From positions 38,362,515 to 38,426,514 of the forward strand of contig CM064523.1 of NCBI GenBank assembly GCA_032716605.1: 64,000 bases of DNA. Direction: 5' to 3'. The notes under the pieces were generated by a model, which was not told where the DNA came from, did no database searches, and worked only from the letters and a program-made list of their open reading frames with translations. The position numbers and the translations under genes were made by a program. Shown here piece after piece: positions 11,020 through 22,835 of the stretch. Positions within the stretch are counted from its first letter, which is position 1, and every line of letters begins with the position of its first letter. Origin of the DNA: Paralithodes platypus (taxonomy: Eukaryota > Arthropoda > Malacostraca > Decapoda > Lithodidae).

Positions 11020-13150
11020 AAAGCAACACTCCACCTTGAACCACATACAAGATTTTGTAAACATTGGAATGGAAACTTTTATTCCTCATCAAAAGTACAG
11101 TAAAAGATCTAATTCACCTAAATGGTTTGACCATAATTGTGCTAGAGTAACTGAACAAAAAGCAATAGCCTACAATGCATACACAAGATAAAACACACAT
11201 GAAGCCTTTAATTACTTTAGAAACATCAGAAATCATGCCAAAACTGTATTAAACCTAACTAAATCAAACTTTCTCCACAAGCAGGCAAATAAACTTCTAA
11301 ATAATCCAAATGATAACAAAATATTTTGGTCTACTGTTAACTCATTCAAATCCAACTTCACTAATGCTTCATCCATTCCACCATTAAAATCTCCGACTTG
11401 CAATCTTGTAAGTGACCCACGAGGTAAAGCTAACCTTCTTGCGGATATTTTCTCCACCAATTCAACCTTAGATGACATAAATCAAGATGTCCCTGTCCTT
11501 AATTTTAATTCGCCTGAAATTCCCTCACTTAAGATCCACACCAGATATGTCAAAACTATTTTGCAGAATCTCTCTGTAGATAAGGCTCCTGGCCCAGATG
11601 AAATTCCTCCAATAGTACTTAAGAATTGCTCCTTGGTGCTCGCTCCTGTATTGGCAATTTTTTTCCGTCTGTATACTCATACCTCATGCTTCCCAGTACC
11701 CTGGAATGAAGCAAACATCCATCCAGTTCCTAATAAAGGTGCCTCTTCATATCCATCAAACTACAGACCAATAGCTATAACTTCCACTCATGGTAAAGTC
11801 TTTGAAATTATATTAAATAATCACACAATTAAGCATCTTGAGAATAATAAATTAATCAGTGATAGGCAATATGGTTTTAGACGATGTCGATCAACTGCAG
11901 ATATTCTTTGCCTTCTTACACATCAAATCAACCCAGCTACAGACCAACATGGTGAAACACATACAATAGCACTGGATATATCAAAGGCATTTGATAGAGT
12001 CTGGCATCAATCCTTATTGTCGAAGATGTCACACTATGGCCTTGCATCATTAGTTCCACTAATTTCTTCTTATCTTCATAACAGAAAAATGTGTGTAATG
12101 GTAGATGGCCTTTATTCTCAATTTCACTCAATAAATGCTGGTGTTCCCCAGGGATCAGTTTTGGCCCCATCTCTGTTCCTCATTCATATCAATGATCTCA
12201 CATCTACCACTCATAATCCAATACATTCCTACGCAGATGACTCAACACTCCACAGTTCCTTCATATTTACCAATTCTTTCACCCAACCCGATCTTATAAA
12301 TTCAAAATAAACACTGCAATTTCTCTGAACCAGGACCTTTCTAGAATTAATGAATGGGGACAAAAGAATCTAGTTTCCTTTAATGCACAGAAAACCAAGT
12401 ACATTCAATTTTCTAACCGACAAAATCTCACTAACTCCCATATATTTTTTAATGATGTAAATATTCCCACTTCCCCTAGTATTCTCGGTGTAACATTAAC
12501 TACTAACTTGAGCTGGACACATTATGTTAGAAGCATTGATAAGAATGCCTCTAAAAAACTGGGACTCCTGTACAGAGTTCGAGAATTCTTCACTGACGAG
12601 CAGTTGGCCGTAATATATAAAAGTCATGTGCGTTCTCAGATGGCTTACTGTTCACCTCTGTGGAGTGGAAGTGGAGTGGTTGCATTGAGGAAGTTGGACA
12701 AAATTCAAAATAAAGCTATTAAATTAATCAATAACCCTGCAATCACACAGGACCTTCCTACAATATCCATATGAAGAAACGTTGCATCCCTTGCATTATT
12801 CTACAGCTATTTTCACAGCGATTGTTCGGAGGAACTTGCTTCAATTGTGCCGCCTCTCCACATCTTTCCCCGTAGAACTAGGGCAGCTGAGAGTGCCCAT
12901 GAATTTACACTTTCTCCTCCACAATGCAGAACTTCTGCTTATCAAAATTAATTTATCCCTAGAACTACTACTCTTTGGAATTCACTTCCCTCGAGTTGCT
13001 TTCCACAAACTTACAGTCTACAAAAGTTTAAATCCCGTTGTTACAAACATTTTATGAATGTGCCTTTAGGCACATGGATCTTTTTGGTTTATCTGTGTTT
13101 TTCCTTCCTCCGTTCATTGTCTCTTAAAAAAAATAAAAAAAATAAAAAAA
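11020..13150 (+). mobile_element. I/Jockey-like LINE with A-rich tail, inserted in the RTE copy
   Basis: A forward, 5'-truncated non-LTR element begins around 11020 and ends in an A-rich tail of AATAAAAA repeats (13125-13150). The flanking RTE sequence can be joined across it with at most a couple of duplicated bases, so any target duplication is very short. No endonuclease domain remains. Confidence 0.75.
11033..12774 (+). pseudogene. I/Jockey-like reverse transcriptase, frameshifted
   Basis: Frame 1 (11033-12310) has a stop near 11191. It carries DKAPGPDEIPPIVLKNC, SNYRPIAITSTHGKVFE, QYGFRRCRSTADIL, ALDISKAFDRVWH, AGVPQGSVLAPSLFLI and the catalytic HSYADDSTLH. After about 12305 the frame shifts and continues as SILGVTLTTNLSWTHYV and LGLLYRVREFF to 12774, with a decayed C-terminal tail to about 13060. 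Order and motifs fit Jockey/I-group reverse transcriptase. The copy is not translatable as one protein. Confidence 0.85.
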
Positions 13151-13152
13151 CA

Positions 13153-14170
13153 GCGAAGAGCATGTATGAGGGGTGCAAAGGCGGCAGTATGTGTGGAGAA
13201 TGAGCAGAGAGAGTTCTTTGATCTGAATGTTGGGTTGAAACAGGGATGTGTGATGTTTCTGTGGTTGTTTACTGTATATATGGATGGAGTCATGAAAGAA
13301 ATACAAGGAAGAGCAGTGGATGTGGGTGTATCGCTGATAAGGGAGGGAAACGAGTGGAAGCTACCTGTACTGCTGTTTGCTGATGATACAGTTCTGATGA
13401 GCAATAATGAATGGGAGTTGCAGGGTCTGGTAAATATGTTTGGATCAGTGTGCGAAAAACGGAAACTGAAGGTAAATGCGGGGAAGAGCAAGGTTATGGT
13501 CTTCGAAAAGGGTGAAGCCACAGAGTGTGAGGTGAAGTAGAACGGTCAGGCTATGGAGATTGTCAGCTCATTTAAGTATCTGGGCAGTGTACTGAGTAAA
13601 GATGGGAGTATGGATGAAGAAGTGCGGGAGAGGATGCAACAGGGGAAGAGGGTTGTAGGAACACTGAAAGCAGTAGCAAAAAATTGGGTGGTCAGCTTGG
13701 AAGTGAAGAAGACCTTGCACGACAGTGTGGTAATCCCTACACTGACTTACGGAAGCGAAACATGGACGTTGGTGAAGAGACTCAGACCAAGAGTGAGAGG
13801 GGTGGAAATGAGTTACTTGAGAAGTGCAAGCGGAGTTACATGGAGGGATAGACAGACAAATGAGGAAGTAAGAGGGAGATGTGGTGTGGAGGTAGATGTG
13901 CTGGAAAGTGTGAAAAGGAACACCTTGAGATGATTCGGCCATATGGAACGTATGGGAAGCGAGAGAATGACTAAGAGGGTGTACGAGAGCGAGGTGGAAG
14001 GACAGAGAGGGAGAGGTAAACCGAATGAGAGGCAGAAGGATGGAATGAAAAAGTATATGGATGAAGGCGGTGCTGGTTGGGAGGAGGGGCGTCGACTGAC
14101 TGGGGACAGAGGTGCATGTGGGCATTTCGTTCGTGGCCACCCCTTCGGGGATCACGGCGTCAGGCAATAG
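13153..14170 (+). pseudogene. RTE-like reverse transcriptase, downstream piece
   Basis: Frames at 13166-13540, 13553-13933 and 13943-14170 read through two in-frame stops. They carry LNVGLKQGCVM, the catalytic LLFADDTVLMSNN, KLKVNAGKSKVMVF, SFKYLGSVLSKDGSM and the GHMERMGSERMTKRVYESE C-terminal block. This is the continuation of the piece ending at 11015. Confidence 0.85.
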
Positions 14171-14189
14171 ATAGATAGATAACTAATTT

Positions 14190-14621
14190 AACTATATTGA
14201 ACTATAGTAAAAATATGTTCTTGTCTCATTTTATCGACATTTCAGTCATTTGCTTATCCTCATTCAAGAAATTGTGTCATACAATATTCCATTATACTGT
14301 TGTCTTTTTACACATAATTTCAAATATCACATAATAAATATATAATTCAAGAAAATATTATCAAGCATTATGGAGTTAAATTTAGATAATCATATTGCTT
14401 TCGTCATTATTTGTATAACATGTGCTTGCGAAAATACTTCTTGTATGTTAACCATTCTAAGTTCTCACATTTAACATAGTAAACATTGTTCACTATACTG
14501 TATATATGAAAATGTTACTCAATGGATTTAATTATAAAATATTACATATTCGTTGATATTCATTAATTGACTATAACAAAGTATATTTACATACATTTAT
14601 ATTTGCATAATTATTTTCCTC
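14190..14621. other. AT-rich spacer, no gene seen
   Basis: Very AT-rich sequence between the RTE tail and the piggyBac element. Nothing else can be supported. Confidence 0.5.
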
Positions 14622-14915
14622 TTAACCTACTTGACCCGAGCGACGCACGTGATGCGTCGCCTATGTATGTAACGCACAGTCCCAGCGACACAGCACCTGC
14701 GTCCGGACTTTCGCTATTATTAAATTTCCATGGGAACTACTTTATAATGTGGCGGAATGATAACAGTAGCTGGCAACCCCTCAAGTCCAACTGCACGGGT
14801 GTGGGGAGGAGCGGGATGACGCCAGTTTACCCGCTTACCTCGCGAGTGTTGTAGAATATCGGACCGTTCTCTTCGCCACCCACGCAGGGGTGTTAGTGTT
14901 CAACAAGCACTTGCA

Positions 14916-17482
14916 ATGCTGGAGGAGAGTAATGACAATGATAGTGACAGTGAATCATGTGATGAAGATTCAGGGGAGGAGTATCACACACCACTGATAG
15001 AGATGGAGGAGATGAGAGAGGAGCACCCCATTGTTCCCATCTCTTGTCGCCGCGTCGCATCTCAGGCGGTTGGGGGGAGGGTGTTTTACCCCCCCCACTG
15101 CTCCCCATGACATCATAGACTCTCCAACAAGTGAGGAAGAGGAAGAGGATGACCCAGACCCCATGGCATTCCTCAAAATTCCTGCATGGGAGCGTAGGGG
15201 TGAGAAGAGACCAGCTGAAGTTGATGATGATGAGGAGGATGAGGAGAGTACTGAACCCACTCCTCCCATGCAATACGTGCGTCCTTCCCCATGCCTGCCT
15301 TCACCACCACCTCCCACTGTCTCCCCACTAAAAGCTTCAACCCCCAATACTTTTTATGGGTTGTGCCTGGGGGCAGCAATTTTAGCAGCACAGCCATTGT
15401 CTTCTTCAGAAGACGAAACAGATGAGGAAATGCCGGCCCTAGAATCATCTCTGCCAATGTTACCAAACACGCCGCCTGTTCACCCCCTTATCAGCGCCGG
15501 TGACTCGGCGCATTCTCAGCCTCGCCACCCTACAGCACTGCCATTAGACTAATTTCCTGCCTACTTTCCACCACCACCATCACCCTCCGGCCCACTGCCT
15601 TACTCCCCCATCAGGCGTTCTGTGTCGCCTCAACCTGGGAACAAACAGCCACGACAGATCCTAGTAACCTCAGACCCCACCACGACGCCCTACCGGCCAA
15701 TGTAGGCGTGGGCGTATACTTTCCCGTGGACGTGCCACCCGTGGCCGAAGGGCATTGAAGGTGTCCCTGGTACGACGCCGCAGCAGTGGATCGAGCTCCA
15801 GGTCCACATCAAGGTTGTCTTCAAGAGGCAGGATGACCTCCTCCCTCCTGCCTCTGGTGCCTGTGGTGATGACCCCTCTTCTGACGATGAAGGCGTCGAA
15901 GGTGCTGCAGATGTACCTGAGTGGAATTGGGCGGATGGGGAGAATTTTGTGCGAGGGATGCCGGACCTGCGATCCCTAATCAAGGCAGATAAACCACCTG
16001 ACTTGCTGTTTACCTGCATTTTTTTACTGCTAACCTCTTGGTCATGATTGTTGACCAGACAAACTGGTACAACTACTACTTCATGGCAGGGAAAGAGCAG
16101 TCTAAATACTCTGCACGGCTATCATGGCAGACACTTGACGCCCGAGAATTATACTCGTTCCTGGCTATCGTCATCTTGATGGGGGTGACAAAGAAGTCAT
16201 CCATCAAGAAGTACTGGTCCTTGGATCCTCTCGTCCGAACCCTCATCTTTGGACAAGTAATAAGTAGGAACAGGTTCTTTGCCATAATGGGGAATCTGCA
16301 TTTCATAGACAGCCTGGCTAGCCATTCACTAAACCAGGACCAACACAGGGGCATGAAGGATCCGATGGAAAGAATACGGCCTGTCTTTGAGTACCTGAAA
16401 GTGAAGTTTGCTGCTGCCTTAAGATCCCATCTGAAGCTGATTATTGACGAGAGTTTGTTGCTGTGGAGGGGAAATATCGGCATCCGGCAGTACATGCCCA
16501 GCAAACGTCATCGTTATGTCCCTATAACATTTGTGATGTGTGACTGTCGCACCGGCTACATCCAGGACATCATTCTCTACATGGGCAAAAAAACAGAACT
16601 GGTGGACACGAGGAAGTACGGAATTTCAGGGGCGTCGTGATCACCATGGTGCAGGATTATTTAGACAGGGGTCACATACTGTAGCTGGACAAATGGTACA
16701 CCAGCCCCGTCCTTGCCAAGTACCTGCATAGCCGCACTACAGGAGTCTGTGGCACTGTCAAGAGGAATTGGTCATTCATGCCCGTTCTACTAAACAGGCG
16801 GGAAAAGGGCTCCATCATCTACCAGCAGGCAAACAATGCCACGTTGTCCTGGATGGATAATCGGGATGTGAACGTCCTCACAATTGTCCACTGTCCCATC
16901 TTCCAAGATAGCAGGCGTCGTGACAGAGCAACAGGAGAGTTCATTAAGAAACCTTTGGCCATCTGCGATTACAACACAAATATGCGTCTGGTGGACAAAT
17001 CTGATGATGTCATCTCGTCATGTGAATGTGCGAGGAAGACGATGAGGTGGTATAAAAAGTTATTTTTCCATCTCCTCGATATCACTCTGTACAACTGCTA
17101 CATCCTCCACTCAACAAGCACCAGCAAACAAGAAACGATGGAGAACTTTTGCAACGAGTTGGCAAGGGAGTTGTTGGGAGAGAACATGGATGGCCCACGC
17201 GCCTAGCAATGCCCCGCCCATCGACAACCAGCAGCAGAAGGGATTGCCAGGCTGACAGAACGCCACTTCCCTGACTTTGTGCCACCACAGAGGGCAACCA
17301 AAGACCCCACAGACAGTGTCATGTGTGACGGAATACGACACAGAGGACCCCTTCAAGACAAGATACCAGGTAAATGTACCGAGACTGTAAAATGGTGCTG
17401 TCTTTTCCCATCTGCTTCAGGCAGTATCACACCATCGAGCACTTCTAAAACAGTGTGCAAAGACTGCGATAAAAGACGCTAA
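14916..17482 (+). pseudogene. piggyBac transposase, multiple frameshifts
   Basis: The N-terminal acidic region (SNDNDSDSESCDEDSGEE) and a Pro/Glu-rich linker lie at 14916-15552. The core runs from 16038 with VDQTNWYNYYF. The three catalytic Asp blocks are visible: IIDESLLLWRG (about 16440), LDKWYTSPVLAKYL (about 16685, right after a stop) and KPLAICDYNTNMRLVDKSDD (about 16950). The core ends with RWYKKLFFHLLD. A decayed Cys-containing tail (VCKDCDKRR) ends at 17482. At least two frameshifts and stops make it non-functional. The family normally has about 600 residues in one frame. Confidence 0.85.
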
Positions 17483-17897
17483 TAAGGGAAGACTGTGTGT
17501 ACAAAAGTTAACTGTAAATATATAATATATATGTTATCAAAGTGCCGAACACATTATATAAGTGATAGTGACACTCAAATATACGTATAACGGTGATGGA
17601 CACCAATACTTGTAAATATATAATAAACTAATCACACTGTGTACAATGAAAACTGAGATAAAAGTGAGATAACCTACAGTAAGATAAACATGAACAAAAT
17701 ACAATGTGAAAAGCCATATTCTCAGTCAATAGTGCCTAAAACAATGTGTGCAACCCATATTCTAACTATAAAATATACGATAAAGTATTAAATCAATAAA
17801 CAAAGTGTGTGAGAGAGGCAGAGAATGCTAGTGAAAGTAAAAAGGAGTGGTTTCAGTCAGCTGGCCGTGTGTTCGTGTGTGCGTTCTGTTGTGGTCT

Positions 17898-17976
17898 CAG
17901 ACAAAGATGGCCGCCCGTCGCCATGGTAACCAAGAACCGCCAGACAAAGATGGCCGCCCATTGCCATGGTAACCAG
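17898..17976 (+). promoter_or_regulatory. Tandem 43-bp units with YY1-like and RFX X-box-like sites
   Basis: Two units (17898-17940 and 17941-17976) each hold AAGATGGCCGCC followed by GCCATGGTAACC. The first resembles YY1 sites. The second, at 17917-17930 and 17961-17973, fits the RFX X-box pattern of imperfect inverted halves. They lie downstream of the piggyBac coding remnant. Function is inference only. The remaining non-coding part of 17490-18400 shows nothing else except a C-run at 18245. Confidence 0.4.
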
Positions 17977-18605
17977 GACGCGTGCGACCCTTGCCACTCG
18001 TCATCATTTATGAATCTTGACTGTATGCACTTATCACACTGTACAGTAACTTCACTTACAATGACATTATATGATACATATTGCTAATTGATGAACTTTC
18101 AAGGCACACATGATGCTCGGGTGGTGTAAATAAGTGTCACTCGAAAACTGGAGGCATCGTACATCAGCCATGCTGCCTCGCCCAGCTGTCGTCTGTAGGC
18201 TTGGGAGGTATGAAGAGGTGGTGGGCACCCTGTGATGGTGCCTCCCCCCCCCCCCCAGGACCCCTAAATGACCTATGTGAGTGTTTTGTTTTGGTTTTCC
18301 TTCATTTCTCAGCTTAATAAGGTGTTTTATGGAAAAACTAAACATTCTATTTTCGCCTAGTCCCTGAGTGTACTTTAAAAAAAAAACAGCTGGTGCTCTG
18401 AAGGTTAAGCATTAATATTGATTTTGTTTAATGATTATCATTTGCATAAGAAATATATTTCAATTCTGATAAAGCATACATACGGATACATACATTCCTA
18501 ATAATTATACATCCTTCCACTATGAGCAGCCGTCATCTCCTCCGCCAGCTCCCTTCCTTACCTCCTACCACTTCCTATATCACCTTCTTTGCTTACAAGC
18601 ATTAA

Positions 18606-18888
18606 CCCCCTCCGCGATCGCATATATAAATGGTTTGGACCAAACACCGATATTGACGCAATCGCGTATATAAATTTGGGAAACTTAGTGTTAACTTAAG
18701 TTATTATATACGCGATCGCGTATATAATCGTGTGCAGGTGCTCGGTGAAGGGCAACACTAAATGTGGAACTAGTTGGCAACTTCCTACCGAGCCAGGGAG
18801 TACCACAAATACCAGTTCACCCAAATAGTGGCAAATAGTGTGTCGACTGTCCACAGATAAATAAGTTTAATTAATCTGACGGAGGGGG
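18606..18888. mobile_element. TTAA-type MITE (piggyBac-like), 283 bp
   Basis: The unit begins CCCCCTCCG and ends CGGAGGGGG. It is flanked by TTAA at 18602-18605 and 18889-18892, a perfect 4-bp target duplication. Inside is a 26-bp perfect palindrome at 18703-18728 centred on CGCGATCGCG, plus further GCGATCGC-type blocks near 18614 and 18660. There is no coding capacity. TTAA and C-rich ends fit piggyBac-mobilised MITEs, although the ends differ from those of the nearby piggyBac copy. Confidence 0.8.
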
Positions 18889-18892
18889 TTAA

Positions 18893-19780
18893 GGAGAGAT
18901 TTTCACTTTATTTTCTGGACACCTCATTTCTCTCGTGCATAGCTTCATTAGTATTGAGATTTTATGACGTTTGACCTATTAGTTTGACGAGTTTAAGACA
19001 TTTTGTGCCATTTAGGTGTCAATTAAATTAGGAGGAACCGGCCTTCACCCGTATAAAATATAATACATAAAAGATTTCTAAATAGTGAAGATGCAAGTTA
19101 TGGCAAATACTCAAGTTTCAAGTAGCTCTATGGCAATGTTCTGTTAGTATATATTTTCATTATACATCTATTTACTTCCATCGAATATTACCTACGACAT
19201 AATATTATTTTGTTTTAAATTATAATATATTTTCAGTTACGCTTCTCTTTCCCTACCATGTTCCACTTTCAGACTAAAATACCAACACTACCTTTGCTGT
19301 ATATCTCACTGGTAACAGTCTATATTTTCAAACTAAAATACAGTAATGGCCAACGTGTAGTGAACTATCTGCAATATGTGGTCGTTACGCTGAGTTAACC
19401 TACTGTTATAACAAGACTTCTACCTCATAGATTTCCGGCTTCCTGGTATATTATATAGCTTAATTATGAAATATTTTGACAATCTCTTCAACGTTTACAA
19501 ACTACTGCACCAACATAATTAACACTTATGCTCATATATTATGCTATATTGTATGCAAAACTAAACAAAATAATATTGTGTTTATAATAATTGTAGTATG
19601 TTCACCATATGTACTGTAAATGTCGAATATTCTTAAATAAGTACATTTTAGGTTTGAACATTTTATGATCAAAATAATTTCAAAGACGTTGACGATTTAC
19701 TTCTAATTCAAAACAAAAAACAAGAGCACACTGTCAATTAATTGGTATATCACAAATGTATACCCTTATTTGCTTGTATA
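18893..19780. other. AT-rich spacer, no gene seen
   Basis: No open frame, RNA gene or repeat structure can be supported. Confidence 0.5.
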
Positions 19781-19784
19781 TATA

Positions 19785-20010
19785 TATATGTATGTATGTA
19801 TGTATATACTCTGGCACCTTCCCCAGTTTTCCCTTTGTTTTATGGGGGTGGCCAACTCGAGACAGAGCCCGAACAGGGACATCACAACACATCAGAAAAA
19901 CACAACAAAACTAAACACAAAGTCACACACATCTAGGTCGCCCAGAAGAAATACCCAGAGATCCAGGACCATTTGGGGTCCCCAGCAAAAGATTCCCAGG
20001 TCCCATTAAA
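19785..20010 (-). repeat. RTE-like LINE 3' untranslated fragment
   Basis: The minus strand matches the 3' untranslated region of the RTE family at 8985 and 53301-53500 (GGGGACCCCAAATGGTCC, GACTCGAG-type blocks, and the GGGGGTGGCC block near 19845). As in the other copies it ends in simple TATG repeats (19784-19806). No coding part remains. Confidence 0.65.
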
Positions 20011-21585
20011 TCTAGCTCTTCAGATAGCATGAGTTCTTGGCAGTATATATGTCACAACTTTTTACCAACAACCGTAATGTTCAGAACTTTCCCAGTATAC
20101 ACTCCCGTCCTTGCAGAAAGTAGGAAGCACACGCCTTTTCAAAACACATTCACCAAAATTCTATCCATCAATGATATGATATTAAAATACACTTCCTCTG
20201 AATGCCTTTATTTATTAATAATTACAGTATAATTATCAAAATAATATGTCGAGGTACATTATGTTGACAAATGTATCATGATATTGGCTGAACGTGTTAC
20301 TTCACTATGGAAGAGACCCAAACCACATTATATTTGTAATTTTTCCTATTTTGCAAAGTAAGAGATGAAGAAATAAGATATTGGTAAAGATGTTAGTGGA
20401 ATTTATCACATCATCAGTGATCTCCATCATAATACTTCGGAGAGAGGAGTGTTCTTTGGGAACCGAAACTTCAGGAGGAATATTAAGACATAATTAGAGT
20501 TATTATGCATGTACATGATGATAGTGGAACATATATAAGAATAAGGTAAAGTGGCAAGTTCCATTTAAGAAGATGGAGGGACAAGAAAGGCTGTACGTCA
20601 GGTTATGAAGACCAATGATCCCAGTGGGGTTTTGTTTGCAAGTAACTTTATGTTCTTAGTACTGACAGCATCAATAACGTTTTTGTAACAACAATTGTAT
20701 ATCTTTACGGAAACGCATTCTATTCGTGAGAGATTGTGTGTGTGTTGTTGTGTGTATGTGTTTAAGAACATGAATCAAGTTTGCATACTGACCTTTATTT
20801 TTATTTTATTATATTATATGTTTGTTTAAGCTCCCGAGAAATTGGCTTGTTCCCATCTTAATTGCTGAGCTACTACAACAACTTTATACCCCAATATGCT
20901 GGAAAATACGACTATCTGGCTAAAATATGTTGCAGAAACGTAGTAGTTTCATATTAGCCCATTAGTTATCGAAAAAATAAGCTGCTAAAGGCGTAAAATA
21001 TCACCGAAATTGGGGGGACAATCAAGACTAACAGGAAGTCAACTATGACAGTGCAGGTCCTCTGAAGCTCATTTTCGCATTATTGTTAAACACAAAGGTT
21101 CTTCTGATGGGATGGTGGAAGGATGGACAGTCAATATATAGGTGGACAAATAAACCCCTTGAAGATTGTGCCTTATCTTGACAGCTTTTTATCGATGTTA
21201 TGCAGATTGAGAAGGACCTCTAGGAATCTAAGGGGCCAACCAACTCAATTATGATTTTGATTCTCATACATCCATTCTAAGATGACATAATTGCCTACTA
21301 ATAGAAAAAATAAGCTGCTAAAATGCGTCATAATCCTCAAGAGATAAAGTAAACATGATATTGGTGCAGACAATACATATATCCCTTAATACATGAGAGG
21401 TGAGCTATTAATAATATATAACTGTCAAACCCCATATTAGAGGGATTGTACATAAATTAATGTTTTATTAAACAAACGCATCGATTCCTTGCTGTGCCGA
21501 ACCTTCGCATTTAGGTTACGGACAAGTACAAATATTATTTGTTTATTTAACATAGAGGGCCAAAACATCACGCCGTTGTGTTGCA
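20011..21585. other. Non-coding spacer, no gene seen
   Basis: I see no supported gene, RNA or repeat structure over this 1.6 kb. Short open frames present are AT-rich chance frames. Confidence 0.5.
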
Positions 21586-21589
21586 TTAA

Positions 21590-21790
21590 CCCCTTCTGTA
21601 CCGGCGACGTACTTTTATCATGCTGGCTACTATTAGACGATGTTATTCAGTTTAAAAAGGGCCTCCAACAGTTAACGGGCTTCGAACTATCTCACTTAAC
21701 CCTTTTTACCCCCACAGAGCCTTCTTAACCATCACAAAATCTTCTAAATATAGCATGGACAAATAAAAATACGTCACCGGTACAGAAGGG
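21590..21790. mobile_element. TTAA-type MITE, 201 bp
   Basis: Terminal inverted repeats of about 28 bp begin CCCTTCTGTACCGGYGACG (left from 21590, right ending 21790). TTAA lies at 21586-21589. No TTAA follows on the right, where the CR1 LINE 3' end abuts directly. The right duplication was probably lost when the LINE inserted or recombined there. No coding capacity. Confidence 0.75.
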
Positions 21791-22341
21791 AGTACAAAGG
21801 AGTACAAATGACATCAAGCAACAACAGGTCTAGTGACCCTTCTAGGCTGCTTGTCCTCCAAAACACTGAGGATCAAGTGTCCAAACAGTGGTTTAGAGTG
21901 GGTAAGGGAACATTGGAAAGGGAACTACTGCCCTGGAACTAATGTCCGTGGCAGGATTAGGAAGTTAGTAGTGGACAGATGGGTTAGTAACTGAGGGGAG
22001 GATAAAATAAAGTTATTAATTTACAAGCGCAGTCAGTCGCGGGTTTGATGCGAGATATTTGTCTAGGCGAAATTTAAATGAATCAACGGTGCTGCAGTCT
22101 ATAACATCTCGGGGAAGCCCATTCCATAAGTTGACAACTCGATTGAAGAAGACATTTTTAGCTTCGTGTGAGTTAAAAGATCTACCAATAACTTTGCACC
22201 CGTTTCCCGGCGTGTAATTAGATTGGTCGATAGTGAAGTACTTACTACAGTTCATATTGTCGATGCCTTTGATGATTTTGAACACTTGAATTAAGTCGCC
22301 TCTTAATCTGCGCTGGGTTAAAGGAAATAGATTTAATTCTC
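21791..22341 (-). pseudogene. CR1 LINE, C-terminal and 3' untranslated part (left of the Harbinger insertion)
   Basis: On the minus strand 22341-22016 encodes LNLFPLTQRRLRGDLIQVF, then NRVVNLWNGLPRDVIDCS and a stop. This is the C-terminal end of a CR1-type reverse transcriptase. Its upstream part is found at 31363 onwards. The two fit together (YEERLK followed by AFRELNLF) when the Harbinger element is removed. The 3' untranslated region runs to about 21791. Confidence 0.85.
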
Positions 22342-22344
22342 TAA

Positions 22345-22388
22345 AGGCCGCGTCATACAGAGGTCGACCGCAACCCAACAGTAACCCG
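22345..22388. repeat. Harbinger left terminal inverted repeat
   Basis: Forty-four bases match the complement of 31316-31359 with three mismatches. TAA at 22342-22344 is the target duplication. Confidence 0.9.
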
Positions 22389-22740
22389 AAGGCAATGACT
22401 TGCACTTTTCATCCGAAGTCCCCGAATGAGACTCGTACCCCGACTATGACTAGAAAGCAATTCGAATGCAACCCGAGGGACTCTAATGCGTCTCGAATAC
22501 GAGTCGATGTTATCCCGTATATTACTCGAAACTAACCAGAAGTTGAACGGAATTGAATCGACCATGAGTCGAAAGCTAATCGACGGTGACCCGAGTAGCA
22601 GATACCAACCCGAGTTAAAACCGAATCACACCCGAAGTAACCCGACTTAAACCCGAATGAAAACCGAACCCCACCCGAAGTCAGGAACCCAACCGGAATG
22701 AAACCAGAATGTAAGTCGAACGTGACTAGAATAAGTCGAT
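22389..22740. repeat. Harbinger left subterminal region with dense CCCGAA/TCGAA motifs
   Basis: Short motifs such as ACCCGAA, ACTCGAA and GTCGA in both orientations recur about every 15-25 bases. The same style is seen at 30700-31315 next to the right end. Such clusters may be transposase or MADF-protein binding sites. That is inference. Confidence 0.6.
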
Positions 22741-22775
22741 TATGACATGATTATGAGGTTATGCATCACCCCACT

Positions 22776-22784
22776 ATATAAAGA
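22776..22784 (+). promoter_or_regulatory. TATA box of the Harbinger transposase gene
   Basis: TATATAAAG lies about 52 bases before the chosen start codon at 22836, a plausible core promoter for a short 5' leader. Confidence 0.45.
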
Positions 22785-22835
22785 GAGGGTGTGCTCACAC
22801 AAACTTCATTTGTACAGTGCACCCAACACAGCAAC

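Larger units (their letters stand above)
10650..14182 (+). mobile_element. RTE-like LINE, split by a Jockey-like LINE
   Basis: The upstream piece (10650-11015) and downstream piece (13153-14182) together form one RTE-like LINE. It is 5'-truncated and ends in (TAGA)n at 14166-14182. The break falls inside the reverse transcriptase, after the LRIYGVEA block. The reading resumes with KSMYEG at about 13155, as expected if 11020-13150 is an insertion. The family is related to but distinct from the copies at 38.3 and 51.6 kb. Confidence 0.75.
14626..18404 (+). mobile_element. piggyBac-type transposon, decayed
   Basis: The element encodes a broken piggyBac transposase and is bracketed by TTAA at 14622-14625 and 18405-18408. 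The outermost bases (CCTACTTGAC on the left, CCTTCAGAGC as complement of the right) share only the first few bases, so these ends are tentative. Just inside the left end is the palindrome-like GCGACGCACGTGATGCGTCGC region. The piggyBac assignment is from the protein. The borders are inference. Confidence 0.6.

Noticed and set aside
14626..14660. CACGTG-centred palindrome as an E-box promoter
   Set aside because: It sits in the outermost piggyBac sequence and is more likely part of the terminal region. No gene starts nearby.
15031..15552. Independent acidic protein gene
   Set aside because: It is the frameshifted N-terminal acidic and proline-rich part of the piggyBac transposase.
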